A stretch of 6,619 nt of DNA, from assembly GCA_038228615.1 (NCBI GenBank), contig JBBRPC010000217.1, positions 1-6,619 of the forward strand, written 5' to 3'. The notes beneath the pieces are model-generated. The model ran no database searches and was not told the origin of the DNA. It was given only the letters and a program-made list of their open reading frames with translations. A program made the position numbers and the translations under genes. Shown piece after piece: positions 1 through 6,392 of this stretch; positions within the stretch are counted from its first letter, which is position 1; each line of letters begins with the position of its first letter. The stretch comes from F1-120-MAGs023 sp038228615. Lineage in GTDB: Bacteria > Actinomycetota > Acidimicrobiia > IMCC26256 > PALSA-610.

Positions 1-1
1 C

Positions 2-1435
2 GTGCTCGTCCGCCTGTTCGTGCGCCGCTGCGTGATCGCGCTTGTGGTCGTATTCGCGTTGATGAGTTCGAGCATCGCGTACGGCTATTGGCGAATCGAC
101 AAGTCGATGAACGGGATCAGCCGCACCGACGTGAAGACGTCGGCTGTCCGATCTGGATCACCGGTCAATTACCTCATCATCGGGTCGGATTCGCGGGGCT
201 TCGTCAAAACGAAAACGCAAATTCAACAATTCGGCAGCAAACAGGCCGAAGCCGGACAGCGCAGCGACACGATGATGATTGCGCACCTCGATCCGAGCTC
301 GAACACGACGGTGTTGGTCTCGTTCCCGCGCGATCTGTGGGTCGAAATTCCCGGGCATGGGCACGCCAAGCTCAACGCGGCGTTCAACTATGGAACCCAA
401 ACGGTCATCGATACCTTCGAACAAAACTTCAACATTCCGATTCACCACTATCTCGAAGTCAACTTCACCGGTTTCGAAGGCATCGTGAACGCGATCGGTT
501 CGGTCGATTTGTGGTTCCCGACGATCGCTCGCGATGTCAAGACTGGGTTGTTCGTGACGACGCCTGGATGCCAGTCGTTCAATGGAGCTCGGGCGCTCCA
601 ATACGTTCGGTCGCGTCACTACGAGTACAAAAACAGTCCGAGTGATCGTTGGCGCGAGGACCCGCGTGCCGACCTTGGGCGCATCGCCCGCCAGCAATAT
701 TTCATTCGGAGCTTGGCTTCGGCAGCGATCCATGCTGGAGCACGCAACTTGTCAACCGCGACAAAGTTGCTCGACCGCGGGATGCAAAGCCTCACTGCCG
801 ACCGCAACCTCTCGCGCGACGACTTGCTGAGTCTGATTCCCGCGTTTCAAAATACCAAACCTGGTGATCTCGTCATGCAGACGGTGCCAGCCGACGGTGC
901 TCGTGTGGGTTCACAGGACGTGTTGTTGCTTCGCAACGATGAGGCGAAGCCGATCTTCGACGAGCTGCGCCAAACGACCGCAACGACCGAGACCACACAG
1001 CCTGTCACGAAGGTGAAAGCTGGCACCGTGACGGTCAAGGTGCTGAACGGCAGTGGCATGAAAGGCGCTGCTGCAACGGCGCTTACCGCGCTTGCCACCA
1101 AGGGATTCGTCAAGGGCGGGACCGGCAATGCGTCGCGCAGCGACATTGTGTTGACCCAGGTTCGCTATGGCTCGGCTGCAGGCTCGAAAGACCGGGCTGA
1201 GGCCGTTGCAGCGTTCCTCGGTGGCGTTGGCACGGTGCAACTCGATGAGAGCATCATTGATTCCACAGTGGTTGTGGTGCTTGGACACGACTTTCAAGGC
1301 GTTGCCGAGCCGGGTAAGCATCCTGTCGCTGGTGGATCCACCAGCAGCACGGCCGCGGCCAATCCGGGTCATACCAAAGGTGTGATTGCCAGCGTCGAGC
1401 CGGGTGCAACCGCGGTCGGCTGTCCAGCCCACTGA
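2..1435 (+). CDS. LCP (LytR-CpsA-Psr) family cell-wall glycan ligase with C-terminal LytR_C domain, 5' end uncertain
   Basis: LCP proteins are membrane-anchored phosphotransferases that move a lipid-linked glycan onto peptidoglycan outside the cell; in mycobacteria they attach arabinogalactan. Counting from the GTG at 2, residues 4-9 are Arg-rich and a membrane segment follows at about 10-29. The LCP domain starts at NYLIIGSDSRG (56-66). It contains RSDTMM (87-92), SFPRDLW (107-113), KLNAAFNYG (123-131) and YVRSRHYEY (201-209), followed by DLGRIARQQ (224-232). These hold the Asp and Arg residues that bind pyrophosphate and metal in the family. A Thr-rich linker (about 324-341) leads to a LytR_C domain (about 342-430, with VKVLNGSG). 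The tail, about 431-477, is Gly/Ala/Ser-rich and probably disordered. The reading frame is open to the window edge, so the start may lie upstream; GTG at 20 is an alternative. The family call is firm. The exact glycan is unknown, but the downstream wbbL-like gene suggests a rhamnose-linked wall polymer. Confidence 0.9.
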   Translation: MLVRLFVRRCVIALVVVFALMSSSIAYGYWRIDKSMNGISRTDVKTSAVRSGSPVNYLIIGSDSRGFVKTKTQIQQFGSKQAEAGQRSDTMMIAHLDPSSNTTVLVSFPRDLWVEIPGHGHAKLNAAFNYGTQTVIDTFEQNFNIPIHHYLEVNFTGFEGIVNAIGSVDLWFPTIARDVKTGLFVTTPGCQSFNGARALQYVRSRHYEYKNSPSDRWREDPRADLGRIARQQYFIRSLASAAIHAGARNLSTATKLLDRGMQSLTADRNLSRDDLLSLIPAFQNTKPGDLVMQTVPADGARVGSQDVLLLRNDEAKPIFDELRQTTATTETTQPVTKVKAGTVTVKVLNGSGMKGAAATALTALATKGFVKGGTGNASRSDIVLTQVRYGSAAGSKDRAEAVAAFLGGVGTVQLDESIIDSTVVVVLGHDFQGVAEPGKHPVAGGSTSSTAAANPGHTKGVIASVEPGATAVGCPAH

Positions 1436-1465
1436 CCCGTAATTGACCCGTAATTGACCAGTCAT
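1433..1465. repeat. Three tandem 11-bp direct repeats at the end of the LCP gene
   Basis: TGACCCGTAAT occurs twice in perfect tandem (1433-1443, 1444-1454) and is followed by a diverged copy, TGACCAGTCAT (1455-1465). The first TGA is the LCP stop codon. Because the period is 11, the three TGAs fall in three different frames and close all forward frames. Units 2 and 3 also create TTGACC, resembling a -35 hexamer, but no good -10 lies at normal spacing. The rest of the spacer up to 1602 shows only a weak 5-bp inverted repeat (GCGCC at 1480-1484, GGCGC at 1497-1501) without a T tract, so I call no terminator. The function of the repeats is unknown: they could be protein-binding sites or simple duplication. 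Confidence 0.7.
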
Positions 1466-1602
1466 TCGGTGTCCGCAAGGCGCCGGGATAGTGCTTGGCG
1501 CTGCGAGTTCTCTAGGCTGATGGCTCCTTTGGGCGGAATATTCATACGCGTTTGGCGAAATTCGTCTTCGCTCCGCCCCTGAGACTGCCGAGAAGTCGTG
1601 TC

Positions 1603-2894
1603 ATGAAAGTTGCTGTCATTGGAGCCGGATACGTCGGGCTCACCACCGCCGCCTGTCTCGGCCACCTCGGTCACGAGGTCGTGTGCGCCGATATCGACGA
1701 GGGTCGCGTCGCGAAACTCAACGATGGCGAGATCCCCATTTTGGAAGAGGGACTGCCAGCGATCGTGAGCGAGGGACTCTCGTCACGCCGCCTGCGGTTC
1801 GTGATCGGCGCAGCGAACGCTGCCGCTGGCGCCGACTGCGTCTTCATCTGCGTTGCGACCCCACAAGGCGACGATGGCTCAGCCGATATGAGTTACGTCG
1901 AGCGGGCTGCACGCGAGATCGCACCAGTGCTCGCACCTGGAGCGGTTGTGATCAACAAGTCGACGATGCCTGTCGGTTCGAGTCGATTTGTGCAGCGCAT
2001 CCTCGACGAATCTGGTCCGGCGCTCGACCGCGTCACCGTGGCGTCGAATCCCGAATTTCTTCGGGAAGGACAGGCCGTCCGCGACTTTTTGAACCCCGAC
2101 CGAATCGTCATTGGCTGCGACGACCCAGCCGCAGCGGTGCGTGTATCTGAGCTATATCGAGGACTGCGAGCACCAGTTTTGGTGACCGATCCCGCCTCGG
2201 CCGAGATGATCAAGTACGCGTCGAATGCATTTTGGCAACGAAAATCTCATTCATCAACGCGATTGCAAACCTTTGTGAGTCGGTCGATGCCGACGTGCGC
2301 GAGGTTGCGCTCGGGATGGGCTACGACCGGCGGATCGGCTTTGAATTCCTGAAGCCGGGTCCTGGGTACGGCGGTTCGTGTTTTCCGAAGGACAGCGCAG
2401 CGTTACTCCATACGGCGACGGTCCATGGGTACGACTTCGATTTGCTTCAGGGCGTGATCGAGGTCAATCGCAAACAATATGAACACATGGTCAACAAGAT
2501 CACGAACGGCGCTGGTGGCGACCTCAACGGCGCCGTCGTCGGGGTATGGGGCCTCACCTTCAAGTCCGACACCGACGACTTGCGCGACTCGCCGTCGATG
2601 CTGATTAGCGAACGACTGCTTGACGCCGGGGCAATTGTGCAGGCCTACGACCCGGCAGCAAGCGACAAGGCCAAACAGATGCTTCCCGGTTTGGAAATTC
2701 GATCGGATGCATATGAAGCGGCAACCGGCGCCGATGTAGTTGCTGTGTTGACTGAGTGGGACGAGTTCCGCTGGCTCGATTTCGACCGCTTGCGGGGCCT
2801 TGTGGCGAAACCGGTGATCGTCGACGCCCGCAACCTGCTCGACCCGGCCGCGATGCGTCGGCGTGGATTCCAGTACACAGGAGTCGGTCGGTAG
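1603..2894 (+). pseudogene. ugd: UDP-glucose 6-dehydrogenase, interrupted by a one-base frameshift
   Basis: Ugd oxidises UDP-glucose to UDP-glucuronate in the cytoplasm with two NAD+. The ATG at 1603 gives the canonical start MKVAVIGAGYVG with the Rossmann motif at 7-12; a weak GAGAAG at 1590-1595 lies 7 bases upstream. The first half carries KSTMPVG (119-125), NPEFLREG (149-156) and MIKYASNAF with Lys204 and Asn208. After Phe210 the frame shifts. Uncorrected, translation runs into unrelated sequence and stops at 2350-2352, giving 249 residues without the active-site cysteine. The family sequence continues in another frame from 2232: ATKISFIN, GGSCFPKD (Cys260 and Asp264 in corrected numbering), GLTFKSDTDDLRDSP, LTEWDEF and DARN. 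The corrected protein is about 430 residues, normal for the family, and the numbering matches the catalytic Lys204, Asn208, Cys260 and Asp264 that I recall for the streptococcal enzyme. No other lesion is visible, so this is either a sequencing error or a very recent mutation. It lies immediately upstream of the UDP-xylose synthase gene that uses its product. Confidence 0.9.
2230..2233 (+). other. Frameshift site in ugd: T4 run where T5 is expected
   Basis: The bases read GCATTTTGGCAACG, giving A-F-W-Q in the upstream frame. Adding one T gives GCA TTT TTG GCA ACG, A-F-L-A-T, which restores the conserved NAFLATKISFIN stretch of UDP-glucose dehydrogenases. The change is therefore a one-base loss in a short homopolymer. 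The missing base can be placed anywhere within the run. Confidence 0.88.
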
Positions 2895-3841
2895 TGGCTC
2901 GTGTCGTGGTCACGGGAGGGGCTGGCTTTGTCGGATCGCACATTTGCGACAGCCTGATCGCTCGTGGCGACGACGTGATGTGTGTCGACAACTTGTTGAC
3001 CGGGCGTCGTAGCAACATCGAACACTTGGCGGTTCACGAGCGTTTCACGTTTGTTGAAGCCGACGTGGTCGAGTGCCTTCCTATTGATGGTCATGTCGAT
3101 CTCGTGATGCATCTCGCGAGTCCTGCCAGCCCCCCGGAATATCTGAAGCTTCCATTTGAAACCCTCGATGTCTCATCGATCGGCACGCGTCGTGCGCTCG
3201 ATCTCGCGATGGCGAACGACGCGCGTTTTTTCGTCGCCTCGACGAGCGAGGTCTACGGCGATCCGCTCGTGCATCCGCAACACGAGGAATATTGGGGCAA
3301 TGTCAACCCGATCGGACCACGTTCGATCTACGACGAAGCGAAACGTTTCGCCGAAACGCTGACCATGGCGTACCACCGATATCACGGAGTGTCGGTTGGT
3401 ATTGCCCGTATCTTCAACACGTACGGTCCTCGGCTGCGGCCAGGCGATGGGCGGGTCGTGTCGAACTTCTTGGTGCAAGCGATGAATAACCAGCCGATCA
3501 CCGTGTACGGCGACGGCCTCCAGACGCGATCGTTCTGTTATGTGTCAGACGAGGTTCGTGGTTTGATTGCGCTCGCCGATTCGCAAGAGACCGGTCCGAT
3601 CAATGTCGGGAATCCCGACGAGTTCACAATGTTGGAATTGGCTGAGATCGTGATCGAGATCACTGCCTCGAGCTCGACAATTGTCTTTGAAGAACTCCCC
3701 GCCGACGACCCAACTCGGCGCAAACCGGATATTTCTAAGGCGCGAGCCCTCCTCGGATGGGCGCCGACGGTCGATCTGCGCGAAGGTTTACGTCTTACCT
3801 ATGAGTCGTACCGCGCGCAACAGTGCCATCTTGGGGCTTGA
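2894..3841 (+). CDS. UDP-glucuronate decarboxylase (UDP-xylose synthase), SDR superfamily
   Basis: This cytoplasmic, NAD-dependent extended short-chain dehydrogenase converts UDP-glucuronate to UDP-xylose and CO2. The GTG at 2894 shares its first base with the ugd stop (TAGTG) and has AGGAG at 2879-2883, 10 bases upstream. It places TGGAGFVG at residues 7-14, as expected for an N-terminal Rossmann fold. The reading frame is open further upstream, but that part is only a shadow of ugd. Diagnostic motifs are DNLLTGRRSNIEHL (32-45), HLASPASPPEY, STSEVYGDPLVHP from 116 (with catalytic Glu119), GNVNPIGPRSIYDEAKR with Tyr146 and Lys150, IARIFNTYGPR, DGRVVSNF, VYGDGLQTRSFCYVSD and RRKPDISKA. The match to bacterial and eukaryotic UXS is close throughout, and the 315-residue length is normal. 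Its substrate would come from the adjacent ugd, so the ugd frameshift, if real, would leave it dependent on another UDP-glucuronate source. Confidence 0.93.
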   Translation: MARVVVTGGAGFVGSHICDSLIARGDDVMCVDNLLTGRRSNIEHLAVHERFTFVEADVVECLPIDGHVDLVMHLASPASPPEYLKLPFETLDVSSIGTRRALDLAMANDARFFVASTSEVYGDPLVHPQHEEYWGNVNPIGPRSIYDEAKRFAETLTMAYHRYHGVSVGIARIFNTYGPRLRPGDGRVVSNFLVQAMNNQPITVYGDGLQTRSFCYVSDEVRGLIALADSQETGPINVGNPDEFTMLELAEIVIEITASSSTIVFEELPADDPTRRKPDISKARALLGWAPTVDLREGLRLTYESYRAQQCHLGA

Positions 3842-4544
3842 ACCCGTCACCTACCACAAACTGTCGGTAGTTGTACCCGTATTCAATGAGCGCAACACGG
3901 TCGTTGAAATCTTGCGCAGGATGCGCGCCGTTGAGCTCCCACCTGGCATCGACCTTGAGATCTTGATCGTCGACGACGGCAGCACCGATGGAACACGCGA
4001 GGTGCTGAGCCAGCTCGGCGACAGCACTGTTCGGGTCGTCTTGCAGCCGGCGAACGCAGGCAAGGGTGCTGCCGTGCGCGAAGGTTTTGCGCACGTGACG
4101 GGTGATCTTGTCTTGGTCCAAGACGCCGATCTTGAATACGACCCTGAGGATTGGCCGAAGCTGATCAATCCCGTGTTGCGGAACAAAGCGCTCGTTGTCT
4201 ACGGCTCGCGCTTCACTGGTGAGCGGCGCAACATGTTGTTTCTGCACTGGATGGGAAATCGTTTCCTATCGTTGATGACGAACATGCTGTACAACACCAC
4301 GTTGTCCGACATGGAGACGTGTTACAAATTGGTCGATCGACGCGTACTCGATCGCATGACACTTCGGTCCAATCGCTTTGAAATCGAACCCGAGATCACA
4401 GCCAAGATCTTGAAGATGGGTGTTCGGATTTATGAGGTGCCGATTTCCTACGCCGGGCGTGAATTCGACGAAGGCAAAAAGATTACGTGGCGTGACGGAT
4501 TCTCTGCGCTGGCAACGCTCGTCAAGTATCGCTTCACCGACTGA
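3801..4544 (+). CDS. GT2 family glycosyltransferase, dolichyl-phosphate-mannose-synthase (DPM1) type
   Basis: This GT-A fold enzyme probably transfers one sugar from a nucleotide donor to polyprenyl phosphate at the inner face of the membrane. Counting from the ATG at 3801, the fold starts with LSVVVPVFNE (21-30). It continues with IVDDGSTDGT (D58, D59, D63), NAGKGAAVREGF, then QDADLEYDPEDW with the metal-binding D108-A-D110, VYGSRFTGERR, and SDMETCYKL near the acceptor region. It ends with EVPISYAGREFDEGKKITWRDG, which is typical of the DPM and bactoprenol-glucosyltransferase group. It is 247 residues long and ends soon after this motif, so it lacks the C-terminal membrane helices found in GtrB-like relatives. 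ATG 3801 overlaps the upstream gene by 41 bases, with only a distant GAAGG at 3782-3786; TTG at 3831 (11-base overlap) is an alternative start. The sugar cannot be read from sequence; mannose, glucose or xylose are all possible in this context. Confidence 0.88.
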   Translation: MSRTARNSAILGLEPVTYHKLSVVVPVFNERNTVVEILRRMRAVELPPGIDLEILIVDDGSTDGTREVLSQLGDSTVRVVLQPANAGKGAAVREGFAHVTGDLVLVQDADLEYDPEDWPKLINPVLRNKALVVYGSRFTGERRNMLFLHWMGNRFLSLMTNMLYNTTLSDMETCYKLVDRRVLDRMTLRSNRFEIEPEITAKILKMGVRIYEVPISYAGREFDEGKKITWRDGFSALATLVKYRFTD

Positions 4545-4550
4545 CGTCAA

Positions 4551-5432
4551 ATGCTTGCAACCCATTCGGCCTGGTCCGCCGTCGTGGTCAACTACAACGC
4601 TGGCCGACACTTGCGAGCATGTATTGATTCACTGACGTGTCAACGCGACACGAACCTCGTTGAAATCATTGTTGTCGATAACGGGTCGACCGACGATTCG
4701 CTTGCGAGCCTCGATGGAACGCCGGTGCGCGTCGTGCATTCTCCTGGCAACGTTGGGTATGCACGGGCAGCGAATCTTGGCATCGCCGTTTCCTCGTCGG
4801 CGTACGTGGCAGTCCTCAATCCGGATGTCGTCCTCGATGCTTCCGCAGGCGGGTTGCTCTGCGCTGCGCTTGATGAGAATTCGGCCGTTGGAATCGTCGG
4901 CCCGCGGATCAGCACGACATCCGGACAGGACTACCCGTCGGCACGCGAGATCCCAGGGTTTGCGACCTCGCTCGGTCATTTGGTGTTTGGCGTCGTTCGC
5001 CCGTCGAACCGTTGGTCTCGCCACTATCGCCAAGAACATCTCGACCCCGCAACTGCGCGTGCAAGCGACTGGGTATCGGGCGCTGCGGTCGTTATGCGCC
5101 GTGAAGCACTCGACGAGGTCGGGGGCTGGGACGAGCAATACTTCATGTTTCTCGAGGACGTCGATCTCTGCGTGCGTTTGCGCGAGCACGGCTGGGAAGC
5201 GTGGTACGAACCGGCGGCGAAGGTATGTCACGTCGAGGGTGTGAGCCGCAGGAGCCATCCGTATCGAACGATCGCTGATCACCACCGGTCGGCGTTTCGC
5301 TTCGCCCGCACCCACTGGGTAGGGCCGCGACGGGCAGCGCTACCCATCGTCGGCGTAGCGCTCGCAGGCCGAGCGGTGGTGTTGATGGGCCTTGGTGCAG
5401 TTCGTGCTGGTCTACAGCACTTACCAGGGTGA
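4551..5432 (+). CDS. wbbL: GT2 family rhamnosyltransferase, WbbL-like
   Basis: WbbL transfers L-rhamnose from dTDP-rhamnose to GlcNAc-PP-polyprenol, building the linker that joins arabinogalactan to peptidoglycan in mycobacteria. Visible motifs from ATG 4551 are AVVVNYNAG (10-18), VVDNGSTDDS (41-50), PGNVGYARAANLG, LNPDVVL with N90-P-D92 as the metal/donor site, YPSAREIPG, WVSGAAVVMRR (from W174), GGWDEQYFMFLEDVDLCVRL (W193 to about 209, with probable catalytic E202-D203) and DHHRSAFRF. The YPSAR, YRQE, W-SG and YFM-EDVDL blocks agree with my memory of M. tuberculosis WbbL (Rv3265c). The 293-residue length fits, and a moderately hydrophobic stretch near 263-285 may touch the membrane. The gene starts 6 bases after the preceding stop without a clear Shine-Dalgarno, so it is probably translated in the same operon. 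The acceptor and the rhamnose specificity are inferred from homology; other rhamnosyltransferases share these motifs. Confidence 0.82.
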   Translation: MLATHSAWSAVVVNYNAGRHLRACIDSLTCQRDTNLVEIIVVDNGSTDDSLASLDGTPVRVVHSPGNVGYARAANLGIAVSSSAYVAVLNPDVVLDASAGGLLCAALDENSAVGIVGPRISTTSGQDYPSAREIPGFATSLGHLVFGVVRPSNRWSRHYRQEHLDPATARASDWVSGAAVVMRREALDEVGGWDEQYFMFLEDVDLCVRLREHGWEAWYEPAAKVCHVEGVSRRSHPYRTIADHHRSAFRFARTHWVGPRRAALPIVGVALAGRAVVLMGLGAVRAGLQHLPG

Positions 5433-5448
5433 CGTGATCCGGTAGCGT
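5421..5448 (+). promoter_or_regulatory. Candidate promoter for a leaderless transcript of the 5457 gene
   Basis: TAGCGT (5443-5448) fits the actinobacterial -10 pattern TAnnnT. TTACCA (5421-5426) matches TTGACA at four of six positions, with a 16-bp spacer. The -10 ends 8 bases before the ATG at 5457, so transcription would begin at or next to the start codon. No Shine-Dalgarno is present in the 24-bp gap. Leaderless genes are common in Actinobacteria. The -35 element overlaps the end of the wbbL-like gene. This is pattern recognition only. Confidence 0.4.
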
Positions 5449-5456
5449 CTGGCGCC

Positions 5457-6392
5457 ATGGCCACGAAATCGAGGATGAAACGGCGCGCGTTTCGTAATCC
5501 CAAGCGCGCCCGCCGCGGGGGTTCGAACTGGTTCAACGTTTCCATTGCGATCGTGATCATCATTGGATCAACGCTGGTGATGTTGAGCCGCAACCCGCAC
5601 GCTGCCGGCAGCATCGGACCGAAGCTCAAGGGTGCCAACGGACAAACCGACCACTGGCACGCAGCGCTTGGCGTGAATGTGTGCGGCAAGTGGGAAGCCA
5701 CGCCGATTTGGCCGACCAGTTCGGCAACGGTGTCGCTCGGGCGCGCCGACAATCCGACCGTGTATGCCGGGCTGCATACCCATGTGCTCGCCGACGGCAA
5801 GGGCGACGGGATTATTCACATGGAACCCGCGACCTCCGACGAAGCCGGACGCAACGCGACGTTGGGCACGTACATGACGTTCGGCGGCTGGAAGCTGAGC
5901 GCAAGCTCGATAAAATTGTGGCCAGGCAATGACGGCAAGCCAATCACCCGCCACAACGGCGAGAAATGTGGCAACAAAGTCGCCAAGATTCGCTGGTCGG
6001 TCGGGCTGAAAACAACGGGTACGACGCTCAAAATGGCTGAACAGAAGGGGAACCCTTCTGGCTACAAGCTCTACGACGGTTCGGTGATCGCGATCTACTT
6101 CGTGCCAGCTGATCAAAATCTCACGAAGCTCGGTGACGTACCTTCGATTGTGAATCTGAGCGGGGCGACAGCGCGTGGAGAGAGTGCGATGACGACGCCG
6201 ACAACTGCGAGTGGTTCAAACACGACGCTGGCACCGAAATCGACTGGTGCGTCAACAACGACAATTGCTGGAACAACGAACTCAACGTCCAAGAGCGCTA
6301 CCACGACGACGTCCGGCACTGGCTCGTCCACAACATCGGTGGGGTCCACCACAACGGTGGTGTCCAACGCCACGTCCACTCCGACAACGTGA
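5457..6392 (+). CDS. Uncharacterised membrane-anchored protein with external His/Cys domain and Ser/Thr-rich tail
   Basis: I cannot name this 311-residue protein. The N-terminus is strongly basic (K4-R20) and is followed by one membrane helix at about 26-43, so by the positive-inside rule the rest lies outside the membrane. The external domain (about 60-235) has DHWH (65-68), VNVCGKW with C76, GLHTH (105-109), GDGIIHMEP (116-124), RHNGEKCG with C171, and a hydrophobic VIAIYFVPAD near 210-219. The clustered His residues (66, 68, 107, 109, 121) could bind a metal, and C76 and C171 could form a disulfide; both are inferences. Residues 245-311 are low-complexity: 27 Thr and 14 Ser in 67 residues, resembling a wall-spanning or glycosylated linker, with no sorting motif at the end. 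I have a vague memory of similar DHWH...HTH proteins in other Acidimicrobiia but cannot verify it. The ATG at 5457 puts the basic stretch directly before the helix. Its stop overlaps the next gene's start by four bases, so the two are probably co-translated. Its neighbours suggest an envelope role. Confidence 0.85.
   Translation: MATKSRMKRRAFRNPKRARRGGSNWFNVSIAIVIIIGSTLVMLSRNPHAAGSIGPKLKGANGQTDHWHAALGVNVCGKWEATPIWPTSSATVSLGRADNPTVYAGLHTHVLADGKGDGIIHMEPATSDEAGRNATLGTYMTFGGWKLSASSIKLWPGNDGKPITRHNGEKCGNKVAKIRWSVGLKTTGTTLKMAEQKGNPSGYKLYDGSVIAIYFVPADQNLTKLGDVPSIVNLSGATARGESAMTTPTTASGSNTTLAPKSTGASTTTIAGTTNSTSKSATTTTSGTGSSTTSVGSTTTVVSNATSTPTT

Noticed and set aside
1443..1459. TTGACC hexamers in the 11-bp repeats as -35 promoter elements
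   Set aside because: No TAnnnT-type -10 occurs 15-19 bp downstream of either hexamer.
911..1465. Long open frames on the minus strand opposite the LCP gene and other genes
   Set aside because: They sit opposite well-recognised coding sequence, have biased Arg/Ala/Ser composition with no family motifs, and are expected shadows in GC-rich DNA.
1480..1501. GCGCC/GGCGC inverted repeat as a terminator for the LCP gene
   Set aside because: The stem is only 5 bp with a 12-base loop and no following T tract.
1520..1582. A 20-codon open frame (ATG at 1520, stop at 1580-1582) in the spacer before ugd, with TAGGCT (1513-1518) just upstream, as a leader peptide and promoter
   Set aside because: The -10-like hexamer has no acceptable -35 at 15-18 bp, there is no ribosome site, and the peptide has no run of regulatory codons. 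It is likely a chance frame.
2756..2893. N-terminal extension of the UDP-xylose synthase into ugd
   Set aside because: The extra residues resemble no dehydrogenase N-terminus and overlap conserved ugd sequence, and GTG 2894 has AGGAG at proper spacing.
2232..2894. The TTG-started second half of ugd as an independent gene
   Set aside because: It begins in the middle of a conserved ugd motif, lacks the NAD-binding domain and has no ribosome site. One added T joins it to the first half.
6347..6362. CACCAC-AACG-GTGGTG hairpin near the end of the 5457 gene as a terminator
   Set aside because: It lies inside the Thr-codon-rich coding region, has no T tract, and the next gene overlaps just downstream. 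Threonine and valine codons explain it.
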